Positions 31,773 to 40,601 are shown, numbered from the stretch's first letter. The stretch: DNA of 64,000 nucleotides from Alphaproteobacteria bacterium (GCA_030424865.1 JAUHVR010000005.1:163218-227217), one strand, 5' to 3'. Program-made: numbers and translations. The notes: generated by a model not told the origin, from the letters alone.

Positions 31773-33176
31773 TCAACTTGGAATAAGCTTTTTTCGTCTG
31801 TGCTCACGTCGCCGCTGTCTTATCGGACCTAGGGCGACAACCGCCAAAAGCAAAAATGCCATCTCGATCCCGAACACCGGAGTATAGGCCAGTGCGGGCG
31901 ATGACTCGAATGCGGGCCAAAAGGCAATCGTGTCGCGGATCACGCCGCCAAGAGCGACCCCTATGCCCGCCGCCGTTGCCTGAACCGCGCCCCAGGCGCC
32001 CAGCGCCAGGCCAATTTGCTTGCGCGGCGCCGACCGCATGGTCGCCGTCAAGGTGCCGTGGCCGAACAATCCGGCCCCGAACCCGGCCAACAGCACGGCC
32101 GCTACAAAGATCCACAGGCTGGGCCCCTGTGCGGCCAGGATGATCGCACCAAAGGCCGGAACGCCAACCACCGCGCCCAACCAGGTCACGGTCACCGGGT
32201 GCAGCCCACGGCCCAAGACACGCGAGGCAAGCCCGAACCCAAGCAGGGTGCCCGCCGCCAAAACCGCCGTCAACTTGGTGGTCTGCGCAACGCTCAGGCC
32301 CAGCACCTGCCCGCCGTAGGGTTCCAGCAGCACATCCGCCATGCCATAGCCAAAGGTTCCCAGCGCGATGATCACCAGCAGCCGGGTCGCCCCGCTGGTG
32401 CGAATGAACCCGCGCCACGCCTGGGAAAACGGCGGAGCCTCAACGGTGGACATCGCGCGCTCGCGATCCCGGCCCTCTTGCTTCCAAAGCGCGATCAGGT
32501 TCAGCGCGATCGTCACAACCGCGGCCCCCTGGATCACCTGGATCAGCCGTCCGGGTGTGTAATTCTCCAGCAAGGCACCAAACACAAAGGCGCTTGCGAT
32601 CATTCCCACCAACAGGCTGACATACATCAGGCCCACGACCTTGGGCTGGTCCTCTTCTTCAACCAGATCGGTCGCAAGCGCCAGGCCGACAGTCTGCACC
32701 ATATGCACCCCGGCCCCCACCAGCAGAAACGCCAGCGCAGCCGAAGAATGGCCAATCCAAAGCGGCGCATCCACCGCTTCGCCGTAGCCCGAAAGCACAA
32801 GCAGCGCAAAGGGCATCACGGCAAAGCCGCCAAACTGCAGCATCGTGCCCTTCCAGATATAGGGGACGCGACGCCATCCAAGGGCGGAATGATGCGTGTC
32901 GGACTTGTATCCGATGAACGTTCTGAACGGCGCAAACAGCAAAGGCAGCGAAATCATGATCGCCACAAGCGAGGCCGGAACATCCAGCTCGACAATCATC
33001 ACGCGGTTCAGTGTTCCGACCAGCAAGACCAGCGCCATGCCGACCGTGACTTGAAAAAGCGACAGACGCAGAAGTCGCGACAGCGGCACCTCGTCCGAGG
33101 CCACGTCCGCGAATGGCAAATAACGCGGTCCGATTTGGGAAAGCCTTCCCAGCACATATTTGCGGTAGTCGAACAT
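31773..33176 (-). CDS. pucC: PucC, LH2 assembly protein
   Basis: Membrane protein of 467 residues with about 12 helices, needed in Rhodobacter for accumulation of the peripheral LH2 antenna. It shows the PucC/LhaA motifs [38 protein letters not shown] and [18 protein letters not shown]. The start MFDYRKY at 33176 gives the usual length; the open frame extends further but without homology. It follows pucBA after 104 bases that contain a strong hairpin, which could lower pucC expression relative to the antenna genes. Confidence 0.94.
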   Translation of the reverse strand: MFDYRKYVLGRLSQIGPRYLPFADVASDEVPLSRLLRLSLFQVTVGMALVLLVGTLNRVMIVELDVPASLVAIMISLPLLFAPFRTFIGYKSDTHHSALGWRRVPYIWKGTMLQFGGFAVMPFALLVLSGYGEAVDAPLWIGHSSAALAFLLVGAGVHMVQTVGLALATDLVEEEDQPKVVGLMYVSLLVGMIASAFVFGALLENYTPGRLIQVIQGAAVVTIALNLIALWKQEGRDRERAMSTVEAPPFSQAWRGFIRTSGATRLLVIIALGTFGYGMADVLLEPYGGQVLGLSVAQTTKLTAVLAAGTLLGFGLASRVLGRGLHPVTVTWLGAVVGVPAFGAIILAAQGPSLWIFVAAVLLAGFGAGLFGHGTLTATMRSAPRKQIGLALGAWGAVQATAAGIGVALGGVIRDTIAFWPAFESSPALAYTPVFGIEMAFLLLAVVALGPIRQRRREHRRKKLIPS

Positions 33177-33228
33177 CAAAGCTCGCCTTGCCAGTTGCTG
33201 GTCACATTGCCCGGGCAGCGCCAAGGCG

Positions 33229-33267
33229 AAAACATGCCGGGGATGACGACCATCCCAGGCATGTTTT
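33229..33267 (-). terminator. Strong hairpin between pucA and pucC
   Basis: AAAACATGCC pairs with GGCATGTTTT (10 bp). Inside it, after one mismatch, GGGATG pairs with CATCCC around a 5-base loop. On the transcribed minus strand the stem ends in TTTT followed by CGCC. It probably acts as an attenuator or 3' stabiliser that sets a high pucBA to pucC ratio. Confidence 0.65.
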
Positions 33268-33280
33268 GGTCTCTGTCACG

Positions 33281-33619
33281 CTAATGCGCTATGGCGGATG
33301 CCATGACCCTTGGTGGCTGTATGATCGCGGTGGCGGTCGAGCCATCCGGCAAGGTCACCAGTATCTCTTGTCCGCCAAGCGTATCCAGCGACCCGTCAAA
33401 GGACGCCTTGGCCGTGTTTGTTTCACCATCCAGCGGCAGCACCGCCGCGCTTTCTTCCGCACCCGAGCCAAGCTCGTTGCCGGACAGGAAATCTGCTACC
33501 CATGTGGTGTTGGACAGCACTGCAACGTGCACGGCGAAGGATCCCACCGCCACGGCGGACAGGAACAGCGGAACGCCGACGGTCGGCTTCACGACGAGCC
33601 AGATCTTTGAATTGTTCAT
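33281..33619 (-). CDS. pucA: LH2 antenna alpha chain with a long C-terminal extension
   Basis: Alpha polypeptide of the peripheral light-harvesting complex, 112 residues. The first 47 residues are a normal LH2 alpha chain: N-terminal [18 protein letters not shown], one transmembrane helix, and the B850-type bacteriochlorophyll ligand His31 (SFAVHVAVL). At positions 44-45, where R. sphaeroides has Tyr-Tyr, this chain has Phe44-Leu45 (WVADFLSG), the pair that gives blue-shifted LH2 in mutants and in natural LH3. A further 65 residues, acidic and hydroxyl-rich, extend into the periplasm; typical chains stop near 54. It is preceded by pucB (12-base gap). Confidence 0.93.
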   Translation of the reverse strand: MNNSKIWLVVKPTVGVPLFLSAVAVGSFAVHVAVLSNTTWVADFLSGNELGSGAEESAAVLPLDGETNTAKASFDGSLDTLGGQEILVTLPDGSTATAIIQPPRVMASAIAH

Positions 33620-33631
33620 TCTGCCTCCTCC

Positions 33632-33790
33632 TTATCCGAGCCAGGGTGTGGTGACGGCAACCAGGATATGCGCCAGCAGCGCAATCGCGCCAAAGACGCG
33701 GGTGCCGTCAATCAGGTAGCTGTGGACTTCTTCAGCTTCGCGAAGTGTCAGGCCGGTTGGCCAAACTTTGTCAGGATCATTGGTGGACAT
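33632..33790 (-). CDS. pucB: LH2 antenna beta chain
   Basis: Beta polypeptide of the peripheral antenna, 52 residues with one helix. DKVWPTGLTLREAEEVHSYL carries the N-terminal histidine near the B800 region, and FGAIALLAHILVAVTTPWLG holds the B850-type His ligand and the PWLG ending typical of beta chains. The ATG at 33790 follows a good GGAGGGA. It is the first gene of the puc operon, transcribed leftward from a promoter region with two operator sites about 130-170 bases upstream. Confidence 0.95.
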   Translation of the reverse strand: MSTNDPDKVWPTGLTLREAEEVHSYLIDGTRVFGAIALLAHILVAVTTPWLG

Positions 33791-33916
33791 GCGCGTCCCT
33801 CCTTGGCCTCTTTTGTTGTGGTGGCGGCCGCAGACCAAACGGCCGGCGACACGCCAAACGATCAACGGGTAATCCGAGCCTTCGCTCCATCCAAAGCCAA
33901 ATACCCAATCACAGAG

Positions 33917-33934
33917 TGTAACACTATCTGGACA
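33917..33934. promoter_or_regulatory. PpsR/CrtJ operator, puc promoter site 1
   Basis: Exact TGT-N12-ACA sequence, eight bases from the second exact copy at 33943. The tandem spacing is the one known for cooperative PpsR/CrtJ binding at puc and bch promoters. Confidence 0.75.
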
Positions 33935-33942
33935 AAGTAAAG

Positions 33943-33960
33943 TGTTTGATTGATCTTACA
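33943..33960. promoter_or_regulatory. PpsR/CrtJ operator, puc promoter site 2
   Basis: Exact TGT-N12-ACA sequence forming a tandem pair with 33917-33934, upstream of pucB on its 5' side. Confidence 0.75.
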
Positions 33961-34453
33961 TTCATCGCCTGTCAGGTTCATGGCTGCGGCGCACCAACAC
34001 CGGCACCCAATCGTGGCACAGTGGGCGTTGCGAACGCAGGATCGGATGGGATTTAACATAGGTTTTTCAATATCTTGAGGAATGCGCTGCGTCTTTGGAT
34101 CCGTATGGATCGCCTTTTCGCCGTTGGCTTCGACCGGCGATCAGACAGTTGCGGGAAAAGAGGTTTCAAGACGCCGGACCCGGACGACCAGGCCGATTTA
34201 CCGACGCGATTCGCTAGGTCACCTGTGAGGGCAGCGCAGGAACCCGCAACCGGCAGATTTGATCCGGCGGGCGGCGACGGTGCTCACAACTCAGTGAAGC
34301 CAAGTTATGATCCAACTTTCGCGCTCCGCCGTATCGACCACGCGACAGAAAGATTACGCACCCTGTCCACCGGGTGGAAGAGACCGTGTCCGGACAGGGT
34401 GGCGACGTAGCAATGGGAGCGTAGCCAGAGGCTACAAGAAATGGAGATGCACC
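33961..34453. other. Intergenic region between puc operators and the pseudoazurin gene
   Basis: About 490 bases without a convincing gene. A 111-residue open frame at 34075-34410 resembles nothing known and has no good start signal. The only clear structure is an inverted repeat: CACCCTGTCC at 34359-34368 and GGACAGGGTG at 34392-34401. It lies about 50 bases before the pseudoazurin start and is probably in its leader. Confidence 0.45.
34359..34401. repeat. 10-bp perfect inverted repeat upstream of the pseudoazurin gene
   Basis: Arms CACCCTGTCC and GGACAGGGTG are separated by 23 bases. It could be an RNA hairpin in the leader or a protein-binding site. No T run follows. Confidence 0.45.
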
Positions 34454-34966
34454 ATGACGCAAACACGTAGGCAGGCCTTGGCCCTGATGGGCGGCACAAC
34501 GGCGGCGGCGCTTGTCCCCGTCTCGCTTCTGGCGGATAGCCATGCAGCGACAGAACCGCAGACCATCATTGTCGAGATGCTGAGCAAAGATCCCGCCGAC
34601 AAGAAAAACACCATGATCTTTAACCCGCCGGTGGTGATGGCCAACGTGGGTGACACTGTGAAATTTGTTCCGACCGACAAGACCCATCTGTGCGAATCCG
34701 ATCCAAAGATGATCCCCGCGGGTGGCGATGAATGGAAGGGCAAGACCAACAAAGAGGTCGAGGTCACGTTCACGACGGAAGGCACCTATGGATACTTCTG
34801 CAAGCCACACCGCTCGATGGGTATGGTTGGGCTGGTCCTGGTCGGTGATCCTTCGGCTAACTACGAAGAGGCGCGCGCGGTGAAACAACGCGGACGTGCC
34901 AAGAAGCGCTATGAAGAGTACTTCGCGATGGCGGACGAGATGATCGCCGAGATGAAATCGAGCTAA
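34454..34966 (+). CDS. Pseudoazurin, periplasmic type I copper protein
   Basis: Periplasmic blue-copper electron carrier, 170 residues before processing. The N-terminus TRRQALALMGGTTAAALVPV looks like an export signal with a twin arginine. Copper ligands are visible: His in TDKTHLCES, and Cys, His and Met in YFCKPHRSMGMVGLVLVGD. The helical C-terminal tail (AKKRYEEYFAMADEMIAEMK) is a pseudoazurin feature. The start at 34454 has GGAG upstream, and a strong terminator follows, so it is a single-gene unit. Pseudoazurins usually donate electrons to nitrite or N2O reductase; beside puc genes a role as donor to the reaction centre cytochrome PufC is possible but unproven. Confidence 0.93.
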   Translation: MTQTRRQALALMGGTTAAALVPVSLLADSHAATEPQTIIVEMLSKDPADKKNTMIFNPPVVMANVGDTVKFVPTDKTHLCESDPKMIPAGGDEWKGKTNKEVEVTFTTEGTYGYFCKPHRSMGMVGLVLVGDPSANYEEARAVKQRGRAKKRYEEYFAMADEMIAEMKSS

Positions 34967-34987
34967 CCGCAGAGTTGGCTCACCTGG

Positions 34988-35018
34988 AAAAAGGGTCAGC
35001 GCAGGCTGACCCTTTTTT
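34988..35018 (+). terminator. Rho-independent terminator after pseudoazurin
   Basis: AAAGGGTCAGC and GCTGACCCTTT form a perfect 11-bp stem around a 4-base loop, with A and T runs on either side. It should terminate the plus-strand pseudoazurin transcript and, because of the flanking A run, also minus-strand transcription from dxs. Confidence 0.9.
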
Positions 35019-35079
35019 GTTGTAGCAGCTTGTTGAGGCAGCGGCTTTGGACCGGCGCGCCCGGACAGACCGCGCCGAT

Positions 35080-36996
35080 CTATGTCATCAGTGTCCGCGT
35101 GCCCATTTGCCTGGCCCCAACGGCTTGCAGCGCGGTGGCCGCGATGTCGACGGCGGTCAATCCGGCGTCTTCGTACATCTGATGGGGGCTGGCCTGGTCA
35201 ATAAAGCGGTCCGGCAAGGTCATTGTCCGGATCGCGCATCCACCGTCAAACCGGCCCTCGCCGGCCAGCCAATGCAGGACATGCGCGCCGAAACCACCCT
35301 GCGCCCCTTGTTCAACCGTGATCAACGCCCGGTGGTGGCGCAGCAGCTGCGTGATGAGGTCGGTGTCCAGCGGCTTGGCAAAGCGCACATCGGCCACCGA
35401 GGCGCTGACGCCGTTGTCTGCAAGGATCTCGGCGGCCGACAGGCATTCATGCAGATGCGCGCCAAAGCTCAGCACCGCAACGTCCGTTCCTTCGCGCACC
35501 ATTCGCCCCTTGCCGATCCTCAGCGGGCGCCCCTCTTCGGGCAGCTCGACCCCGACGCCTTCGCCCCGAGGATATCGAAAGGCAATCGGGCCCTCGTCGT
35601 GGGCCGCCGCCGTGGCAACCATGTGCACCAGCTCGGCCTCGTCCGCCGCGGCCATCACGGTGAAATTCGGCAGGTTGGTCAGATAAGACACATCAAAAGA
35701 CCCTGCATGGGTCGCGCCGTCTGCGCCCACCAGTCCGGCCCGATCGATGGCAAAACGCACCGGCAGGTTCTGCAGGGCCACGTCGTGGACGATCTGGTCA
35801 TAGGCGCGCTGCAGGAAGGTGGAATAAATGGCGCAAAACGGCTTTAGCCCGCTGGCGGCCAATCCGGCGGCGAATGTGACACCATGCTGTTCGGCGATAC
35901 CCACATCAAACACGCGCGCGGGGTGCGCCTCTTGCAGCAGATTGATCCCTGTCCCAGAGGGCATGGCCGCCGTAATGCCGACAATCCGGCTGTCCTTGTT
36001 GGCCTCGGCGGTCAGGGCGCGTCCAAAGACCGAGGTATAGCTGGGCGCGTTGGATTTAGACTTGATCTGCGCGCCGGTGCCCACGTCGAACTTTGACACC
36101 CCGTGATACTTGTCTGCCGAGGTTTCCGCGGGGGCATAGCCCTTGCCCTTGACCGTCAGGCAATGGATCAACACCGGACCGTCTGCCCGGGTCTTGGCCG
36201 CGCGCAAGACGGGCAGCAGCTGGTGAATGTCGTGCCCGTCAATGGGACCGATGTAGGAAAAGCCCAGGTTTTCAAACAGCGTCGGCCCGCCTGCCACCCC
36301 TGTCACAAGCGAGCGTGCACGCTCGGCGCCTTGGCGCACCGGTTGCGGCAGATTACGCACGAAACCTTCGGCAATGTCCTGCAGGGTATGGAACGGAGTG
36401 TTTTCGTACAGCCCTGACATATAGGACGACATCGCACCCACCGGCGGCGCAATCGACATCTCGTTGTCATTCAGGATCACAAACATCCGGCGACCATCCG
36501 CCCCGGCGTTGTTCAGCGCTTCATAGGCCATCCCGCCTGAAATCGCGCCATCGCCAATCACGGCAACCGCGTCACCTGTCGCCTCTCCCAGGTCGCGCGC
36601 CACGCAAAAGCCGAAACCCGCCGAAATCGAGGTCGAGGAATGCGCGGCGCCAAACGGGTCATATTCACTTTCGCTGCGCTTGGTGAATCCTGACAGGCCA
36701 CCGCCCTGTCGCAGGCTTGACATGCGGTCGCGCCGTCCGGTCAGCATCTTGTGTGGATAGCATTGGTGACCAACGTCCCAGATCAGCTTGTCGTATGGCG
36801 TATTGAAGACCGCGTGCAGGGCCACGGTCAACTCGACCACACCAAGCGACGATCCCAGATGCCCGCCGGTTTGGCTGACGATCTCGATCAGATCGCATCG
36901 CACCTCGTGCGCCAGTGCCCGCAGGTCATCGTCGCTCATGCGGCGCAGATCGCTTGGGCTGTTCACGGTATCAAGCAGAGGGGTCGGCGTGGCCAT
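35080..36996 (-). CDS. dxs: 1-deoxy-D-xylulose-5-phosphate synthase
   Basis: Thiamine-diphosphate enzyme that condenses pyruvate and glyceraldehyde 3-phosphate, the entry step of the MEP isoprenoid pathway. The 638-residue protein shows [16 protein letters not shown], the ThDP motif [20 protein letters not shown] and the transketolase-like [20 protein letters not shown]. The start is ATG 36996 ([10 protein letters not shown]) behind AAAGGA; a longer frame would run into the terminator at 37064. It lies directly behind the puf operon, so its product supplies precursors for carotenoids and the phytyl tail. Confidence 0.96.
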   Translation of the reverse strand: MATPTPLLDTVNSPSDLRRMSDDDLRALAHEVRCDLIEIVSQTGGHLGSSLGVVELTVALHAVFNTPYDKLIWDVGHQCYPHKMLTGRRDRMSSLRQGGGLSGFTKRSESEYDPFGAAHSSTSISAGFGFCVARDLGEATGDAVAVIGDGAISGGMAYEALNNAGADGRRMFVILNDNEMSIAPPVGAMSSYMSGLYENTPFHTLQDIAEGFVRNLPQPVRQGAERARSLVTGVAGGPTLFENLGFSYIGPIDGHDIHQLLPVLRAAKTRADGPVLIHCLTVKGKGYAPAETSADKYHGVSKFDVGTGAQIKSKSNAPSYTSVFGRALTAEANKDSRIVGITAAMPSGTGINLLQEAHPARVFDVGIAEQHGVTFAAGLAASGLKPFCAIYSTFLQRAYDQIVHDVALQNLPVRFAIDRAGLVGADGATHAGSFDVSYLTNLPNFTVMAAADEAELVHMVATAAAHDEGPIAFRYPRGEGVGVELPEEGRPLRIGKGRMVREGTDVAVLSFGAHLHECLSAAEILADNGVSASVADVRFAKPLDTDLITQLLRHHRALITVEQGAQGGFGAHVLHWLAGEGRFDGGCAIRTMTLPDRFIDQASPHQMYEDAGLTAVDIAATALQAVGARQMGTRTLMT

Positions 36997-37063
36997 GACG
37001 CATCCTTTCCCAGTGTCCATCTTGGGTTGTGGCGGTGCCCCGAAAGACGCCGCCATTTCCCCC

Positions 37064-37097
37064 AAAAAGCCGCGCAGAGATGGAGTCTGCGCGGCTT
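37064..37097 (-). terminator. Rho-independent terminator of the puf operon
   Basis: AAGCCGCGCAGA and TCTGCGCGGCTT form a perfect 12-bp stem with a 7-base loop. On the minus strand it is followed by TTTTT. It lies 79 bases after the pufC stop and before dxs, so dxs needs read-through or its own promoter in the short stretch to 36996. Confidence 0.88.
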
Positions 37098-37175
37098 AAT
37101 TCCTACGCGGGGCAGGAATGAGGGGACCAGGGTTGCCCCTGGCCTTCCCGGGCCCTTTCAGGCACCGGAAACCGA

Positions 37176-38276
37176 TTACTCATAGGTCACCTCGGCTTCG
37201 GTTGTGGTCAGCTCAGGCCAATCCGTGACCATATCCAACCCGTTCAGAGGCTTGTTGTATCCCTTGTGGCACGTCAGGCAGCCCACCTTGGGCAGATCGC
37301 CGTGGATCGGCCCCAGCCGGTTGGCGGGCAGCACGTCTTCGATCTCGGTCAGGTAGTCCAGGTTCATTTCCTGGATCATCCCGATCGCCAGCTGCGCCTG
37401 GCCCAGTTGCGGCGCGCTTTGGTCCAGATCGTAGAAGGCGCGGGTGTTGTGGCAAAAGGTGCAGTTCACATCCAGCGCGTTCGAAAAATAGTTCATCAGC
37501 GAATAGGTCCGCTCGGTGTCCTGGATCGACGCCGTGCCGTCGTTGTCGACCCGCGATTCCAGGTCGTGCACGCGGATCACGTTGTAATCGTTGAGGTATT
37601 TCTCAAGCGCGTCCGACGGCAACGAGGTGAATTCGCTGTTCATCGTGGCGCGGTTCTGTACCGCTGACCAACCACTGGCGTTGGCGTTGACCGGTGTGTT
37701 GCTGAACCAAATGCCCGAGGGCACCGCCTGGCCACGGTGGCAGGTGTAGCAATTCACCCCGGCCCCGCCGACATGGTCCGGGTAGCCTTCGTTGATGTTC
37801 TGGGTCATCTGGATCATCGTCCGTGCGACGACCTTGGTGTACAACGTGTCCTCGCCATAGGTTTCGACGTCGCCGTCCCCGTGGCAATAGGCACAGCCTT
37901 CCTCGGGGGCGATCCAAAGGCTCATGGCTCCCATCAGACGGTTGAAGTTGCCCTCGGTCAAATGCCCCAGCACCTGCACGTTTTCATAGATGTCACCCGC
38001 CAGAGGCTCGTCTTCCTCGGGCAGCCAGGGCTCTTCGGTGTAGTAGTCCTCGATCGTGGGATCCTTGGTGCGGCTGGCGTCGATCTTGATCACCCCAAGG
38101 GCAATCCCACGCGGCCCGGTCTGCACCGTCGATGTCTGATAGGGGTTGCCCAGAAGCACGATGCCCACGGCCACGATAAGCGCCACGCCAACCGTGCCCA
38201 CCAGGACCAGTGGGCCGCTTGATTTGATGGGATTGGCCTTGGCCCAGCTTTCATACCAGTCGGGTTTTCTGAACAT
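37176..38276 (-). CDS. pufC: Reaction centre tetraheme cytochrome c subunit
   Basis: Periplasmic cytochrome that re-reduces the special pair. The 366-residue protein has an N-terminal membrane anchor (LVLVGTVGVALIVAVGIVLL) and four heme sites, CAYCH, CYTCH, CTFCH and CLTCH, each with the spacing expected for the family. The ATG at 38276 overlaps the pufM stop by one base; a GTG one codon earlier is less likely. PufC ends the puf operon where Rhodobacter has pufX, so the LH1 ring here should lack PufX. Confidence 0.97.
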   Translation of the reverse strand: MFRKPDWYESWAKANPIKSSGPLVLVGTVGVALIVAVGIVLLGNPYQTSTVQTGPRGIALGVIKIDASRTKDPTIEDYYTEEPWLPEEDEPLAGDIYENVQVLGHLTEGNFNRLMGAMSLWIAPEEGCAYCHGDGDVETYGEDTLYTKVVARTMIQMTQNINEGYPDHVGGAGVNCYTCHRGQAVPSGIWFSNTPVNANASGWSAVQNRATMNSEFTSLPSDALEKYLNDYNVIRVHDLESRVDNDGTASIQDTERTYSLMNYFSNALDVNCTFCHNTRAFYDLDQSAPQLGQAQLAIGMIQEMNLDYLTEIEDVLPANRLGPIHGDLPKVGCLTCHKGYNKPLNGLDMVTDWPELTTTEAEVTYE

Positions 38277-39244
38277 CACTGGCCCTCCGCTTGGTAGGCA
38301 TCGTAGCCATAGCTGCCGTCATAGGCCGGGGCAAAATGGTGTTCCTGCGCCCAAATAAACCAGTTGTCGACAACGGTTCCCGTCAACAAAATGCCGATCC
38401 CACCGGTGATCGGGGTGAGGACCGCAAACCACCAGGCCCAGCGGTGGATGCCCTCCATCGTTGCGTTGAACCCCATCGTCCAGCGCCAGAACAAGGCCGC
38501 ACGTTCCGAGGCGGTGCCGCGGTCGATGATCTGCTCAAGCTCGCGATCTCCGCCCAAGCGTGTGACTGCCAGAATGGTCGCGGCGTGCATCGCAAACAGC
38601 AGGGTTGAGCCATAGAGGAAGACGATCGAGAGACAGTGGAATGGGTTGTAGTACAGATTGCCGTAGCGGATCGAAAATGCCGCCGTCCAATCGAGGTGGG
38701 GGAAGATGCCGTAGGGCACGGCCTCGGACCACGATCCCATCAGGATCGGCCGGAACAGTCCCAGCACCAGAAACAGCCAGATGGCGGCCGCGAAGGCCCA
38801 GCATATGTGCTTGCCCATGCCCAGCTCTGCGGCGCGCAGATAGGTGCGCACCCACCATGACATGACCGAGATCAGCAAGAAGAAGCTGGCGATGATGTAC
38901 CATCCGCCATCATCCAGCGGCGGCATCGACAGGCCGTATTCCGGCGAGGGTGGTTCGAGCGCCAGCCAGAACAGTTGACGGATGAACTCGGACAACGACC
39001 AGTCGACCTGGCTCAGCATGTTGATCCCGATGATGTTAAGCCACAGCGTGCCCGTGAACAGCGATGTCAGCCCGAAAAAGCCCAACTTGATCGGCCCGAT
39101 TTGCGCATTTCCGATCCAGCCCGCCCAGGTGTTCAGAAACGGTTTCCCGACCCGTTCGCCAATCAGACCCCGGCCATTGTCCATGCCCATTTCGGGCTCG
39201 CCCTGAACCTGCACTTGGTTGAAAATGTTCTGATACTCTGGCAT
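38276..39244 (-). CDS. pufM: Photosynthetic reaction centre M subunit
   Basis: Core membrane subunit with five helices that binds the special pair, the accessory pigments, quinone A and the non-heme iron together with PufL. The 322-residue protein has [20 protein letters not shown], the special-pair His in [14 protein letters not shown], and the iron-ligand His in [13 protein letters not shown]. The C-terminal tail after [13 protein letters not shown] extends a little further than in Rhodobacter, as in species with PufC. It starts at the last base of pufL. Confidence 0.98.
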   Translation of the reverse strand: MPEYQNIFNQVQVQGEPEMGMDNGRGLIGERVGKPFLNTWAGWIGNAQIGPIKLGFFGLTSLFTGTLWLNIIGINMLSQVDWSLSEFIRQLFWLALEPPSPEYGLSMPPLDDGGWYIIASFFLLISVMSWWVRTYLRAAELGMGKHICWAFAAAIWLFLVLGLFRPILMGSWSEAVPYGIFPHLDWTAAFSIRYGNLYYNPFHCLSIVFLYGSTLLFAMHAATILAVTRLGGDRELEQIIDRGTASERAALFWRWTMGFNATMEGIHRWAWWFAVLTPITGGIGILLTGTVVDNWFIWAQEHHFAPAYDGSYGYDAYQAEGQ

Positions 39245-40083
39245 TAGTTCACGCCTTCGCTTGCCCAGAACGGCAGCTCAAGCCACCAGTTCCACCACTC
39301 GGGCCAGCCCTGTGTCCAGACAGGCCCCGAGATAATAATGCAGATCGCCGACCAGAACCCCGCGTTCAGTGCCAAGAGCAGCCCAAGACGGTGGATGCCC
39401 AAAGTACCGACCGAATAGCCGATGAAGTCGCGGAAAAAGGTATCTTCATGGTCTGGCGTTTTCATGTCTTCGCCCTTTTCCGGATTTGCAGCCGACAGGA
39501 TCAGGCCACCGTGCAGCGCCAGAGCAAAGGTTGTGGTGAAGAAGAAGGTCACCGCGATCATGTGCGCGGGGTTGTAGTGGAAATGCAGGTAGGCGTAGCC
39601 CGTGTTTGACACCCAATCGAGGTGGCTGAAGATCCCATAAGGGAACCCATGCCCCCAGGCGCCCAGCAACAGCGGGCGGAAGATCACCAGAGTCACATAG
39701 GCGAAAATCGCAAAGCTGAAGGCCACAGGCACGTGGTAGCCGATGCCAAGCTTGCGGCAGATCTCGACCTCGCGCAGCGCCCAGCTGACAAATGCGCCAA
39801 CCGCGCACATGGTTATGATCTGCCAAAGCCCGCCCTCGGCCAGGGGCGCCATGCCCAGGCCATAGCTGATGTCGGGCGGGGCAATGTTGATCAGCCACGG
39901 GTTGAACGTGCCCTGCAGCGCCGCACCCCAAAAAATCAAAACCGTCCCGAGCGCTGCAAAAAACAGTGTCGTGACGCCGAAAAAGCCAACAAAGAAGGGG
40001 CCGACCCAGAAATCGAACAGGTCACCACCAACCAGCGTTCCTCCGCGAACGCGGTATTTCCGTTCAAAGCTCAATAGTGCCAT
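39244..40083 (-). CDS. pufL: Photosynthetic reaction centre L subunit
   Basis: Core subunit of 279 residues with five helices. It starts with [20 protein letters not shown], nearly invariant in purple bacteria, and has [20 protein letters not shown] with the special-pair His next to [10 protein letters not shown] and the iron and quinone-B ligand His in [15 protein letters not shown]. The stop shares one base with the pufM start. A stable hairpin lies between pufA and pufL. Confidence 0.98.
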   Translation of the reverse strand: MALLSFERKYRVRGGTLVGGDLFDFWVGPFFVGFFGVTTLFFAALGTVLIFWGAALQGTFNPWLINIAPPDISYGLGMAPLAEGGLWQIITMCAVGAFVSWALREVEICRKLGIGYHVPVAFSFAIFAYVTLVIFRPLLLGAWGHGFPYGIFSHLDWVSNTGYAYLHFHYNPAHMIAVTFFFTTTFALALHGGLILSAANPEKGEDMKTPDHEDTFFRDFIGYSVGTLGIHRLGLLLALNAGFWSAICIIISGPVWTQGWPEWWNWWLELPFWASEGVN

Positions 40084-40148
40084 TGCGCGCTCCCCGCTTG
40101 GCTGGCGGACATCGGATCATCCCGATGCTCTTCTCAGTCCTTTTGGTC

Positions 40149-40178
40149 GCTGCGGGCGGACCCGGGCCCGCCCGCAGC
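40149..40178 (-). other. Intercistronic pufA-pufL mRNA hairpin
   Basis: GCTGCGGGCGG and CCGCCCGCAGC form a perfect 11-bp GC-rich stem with an 8-base loop, 15 bases past the pufA stop. No T run follows on the minus strand. In Rhodobacter a hairpin at this place protects the pufBA message from 3' decay and sets the excess of LH1 over reaction centre; the same role is inferred here. Confidence 0.8.
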
Positions 40179-40192
40179 CATTGTCCGACGGG

Positions 40193-40357
40193 TCAGCCGC
40201 CAGCTGCCTTTTGGGCAGCCAGTTCAAACCAGTTGAAGTGATCTGTGCTGAGCAGGACGAGGTGAATCATCGCCGCCAGCAGGAAAAGAAACACGCCCTG
40301 TGCAACGAACACGCGACGCGGGTCAAAAATCAGCCAGATCTTGTAGAACTTACTCAT
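40193..40357 (-). CDS. pufA: LH1 antenna alpha chain
   Basis: Alpha polypeptide of the core antenna, 54 residues with one transmembrane helix. [20 protein letters not shown] is typical of LH1 alpha, and His32 in [18 protein letters not shown] is the bacteriochlorophyll ligand. A tryptophan 11 residues after the ligand His is in the place that hydrogen-bonds the pigment acetyl in LH1. GGAAGGGATAGG precedes the start. It follows pufB by 14 bases. Confidence 0.96.
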   Translation of the reverse strand: MSKFYKIWLIFDPRRVFVAQGVFLFLLAAMIHLVLLSTDHFNWFELAAQKAAGG

Positions 40358-40371
40358 TTCCTATCCCTTCC

Positions 40372-40521
40372 TCAGAACCACGGACGCCAAACAAACACTG
40401 CGAAATGGGCAATCACGGCGATGGTCACAAACAACCAAAGACCGCTCATGTAGATCGAGTGCAGTTCCTGCGCCTGCTCGTCGGTGAGACCTGTGAACGA
40501 CAGGTCACTCTTGTCAGCCAT
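40372..40521 (-). CDS. pufB: LH1 antenna beta chain
   Basis: Beta polypeptide of the core antenna, 49 residues. [20 protein letters not shown] leads into the helix, [20 protein letters not shown] has the two histidines typical of LH1 beta (the second ligates bacteriochlorophyll), and it ends in VWRPWF. GGAGGAC precedes the ATG. It lies downstream of pufQ and upstream of pufA. Confidence 0.96.
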   Translation of the reverse strand: MADKSDLSFTGLTDEQAQELHSIYMSGLWLFVTIAVIAHFAVFVWRPWF

Positions 40522-40601
40522 AGTCTGTCCTCCGGATAGCTAGACTGTGATCGCAAATCCCGCGACCAGGGCACCCCCAGACCTGTCGGCCTTTGGGCTA
40601 A

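Noticed and set aside
32016..33284. 422-residue plus-strand frame opposite pucC
   Set aside because: Extremely basic, glutamine- and arginine-rich antisense translation of a membrane protein gene.
34075..34410. 111-residue open frame upstream of pseudoazurin
   Set aside because: No ribosome binding site, no homology, and it covers the inverted repeat; more likely non-coding leader and promoter DNA.
36997..37065. Longer dxs reading from 37065
   Set aside because: It would begin inside the puf terminator hairpin; ATG 36996 has a ribosome binding site and gives the normal length.
37127..37142. CCAGGG/CCCTGG hairpin after pufC as the operon terminator
   Set aside because: Short stem and no T run; the 12-bp stem with TTTTT at 37064-37097 is the much better terminator.
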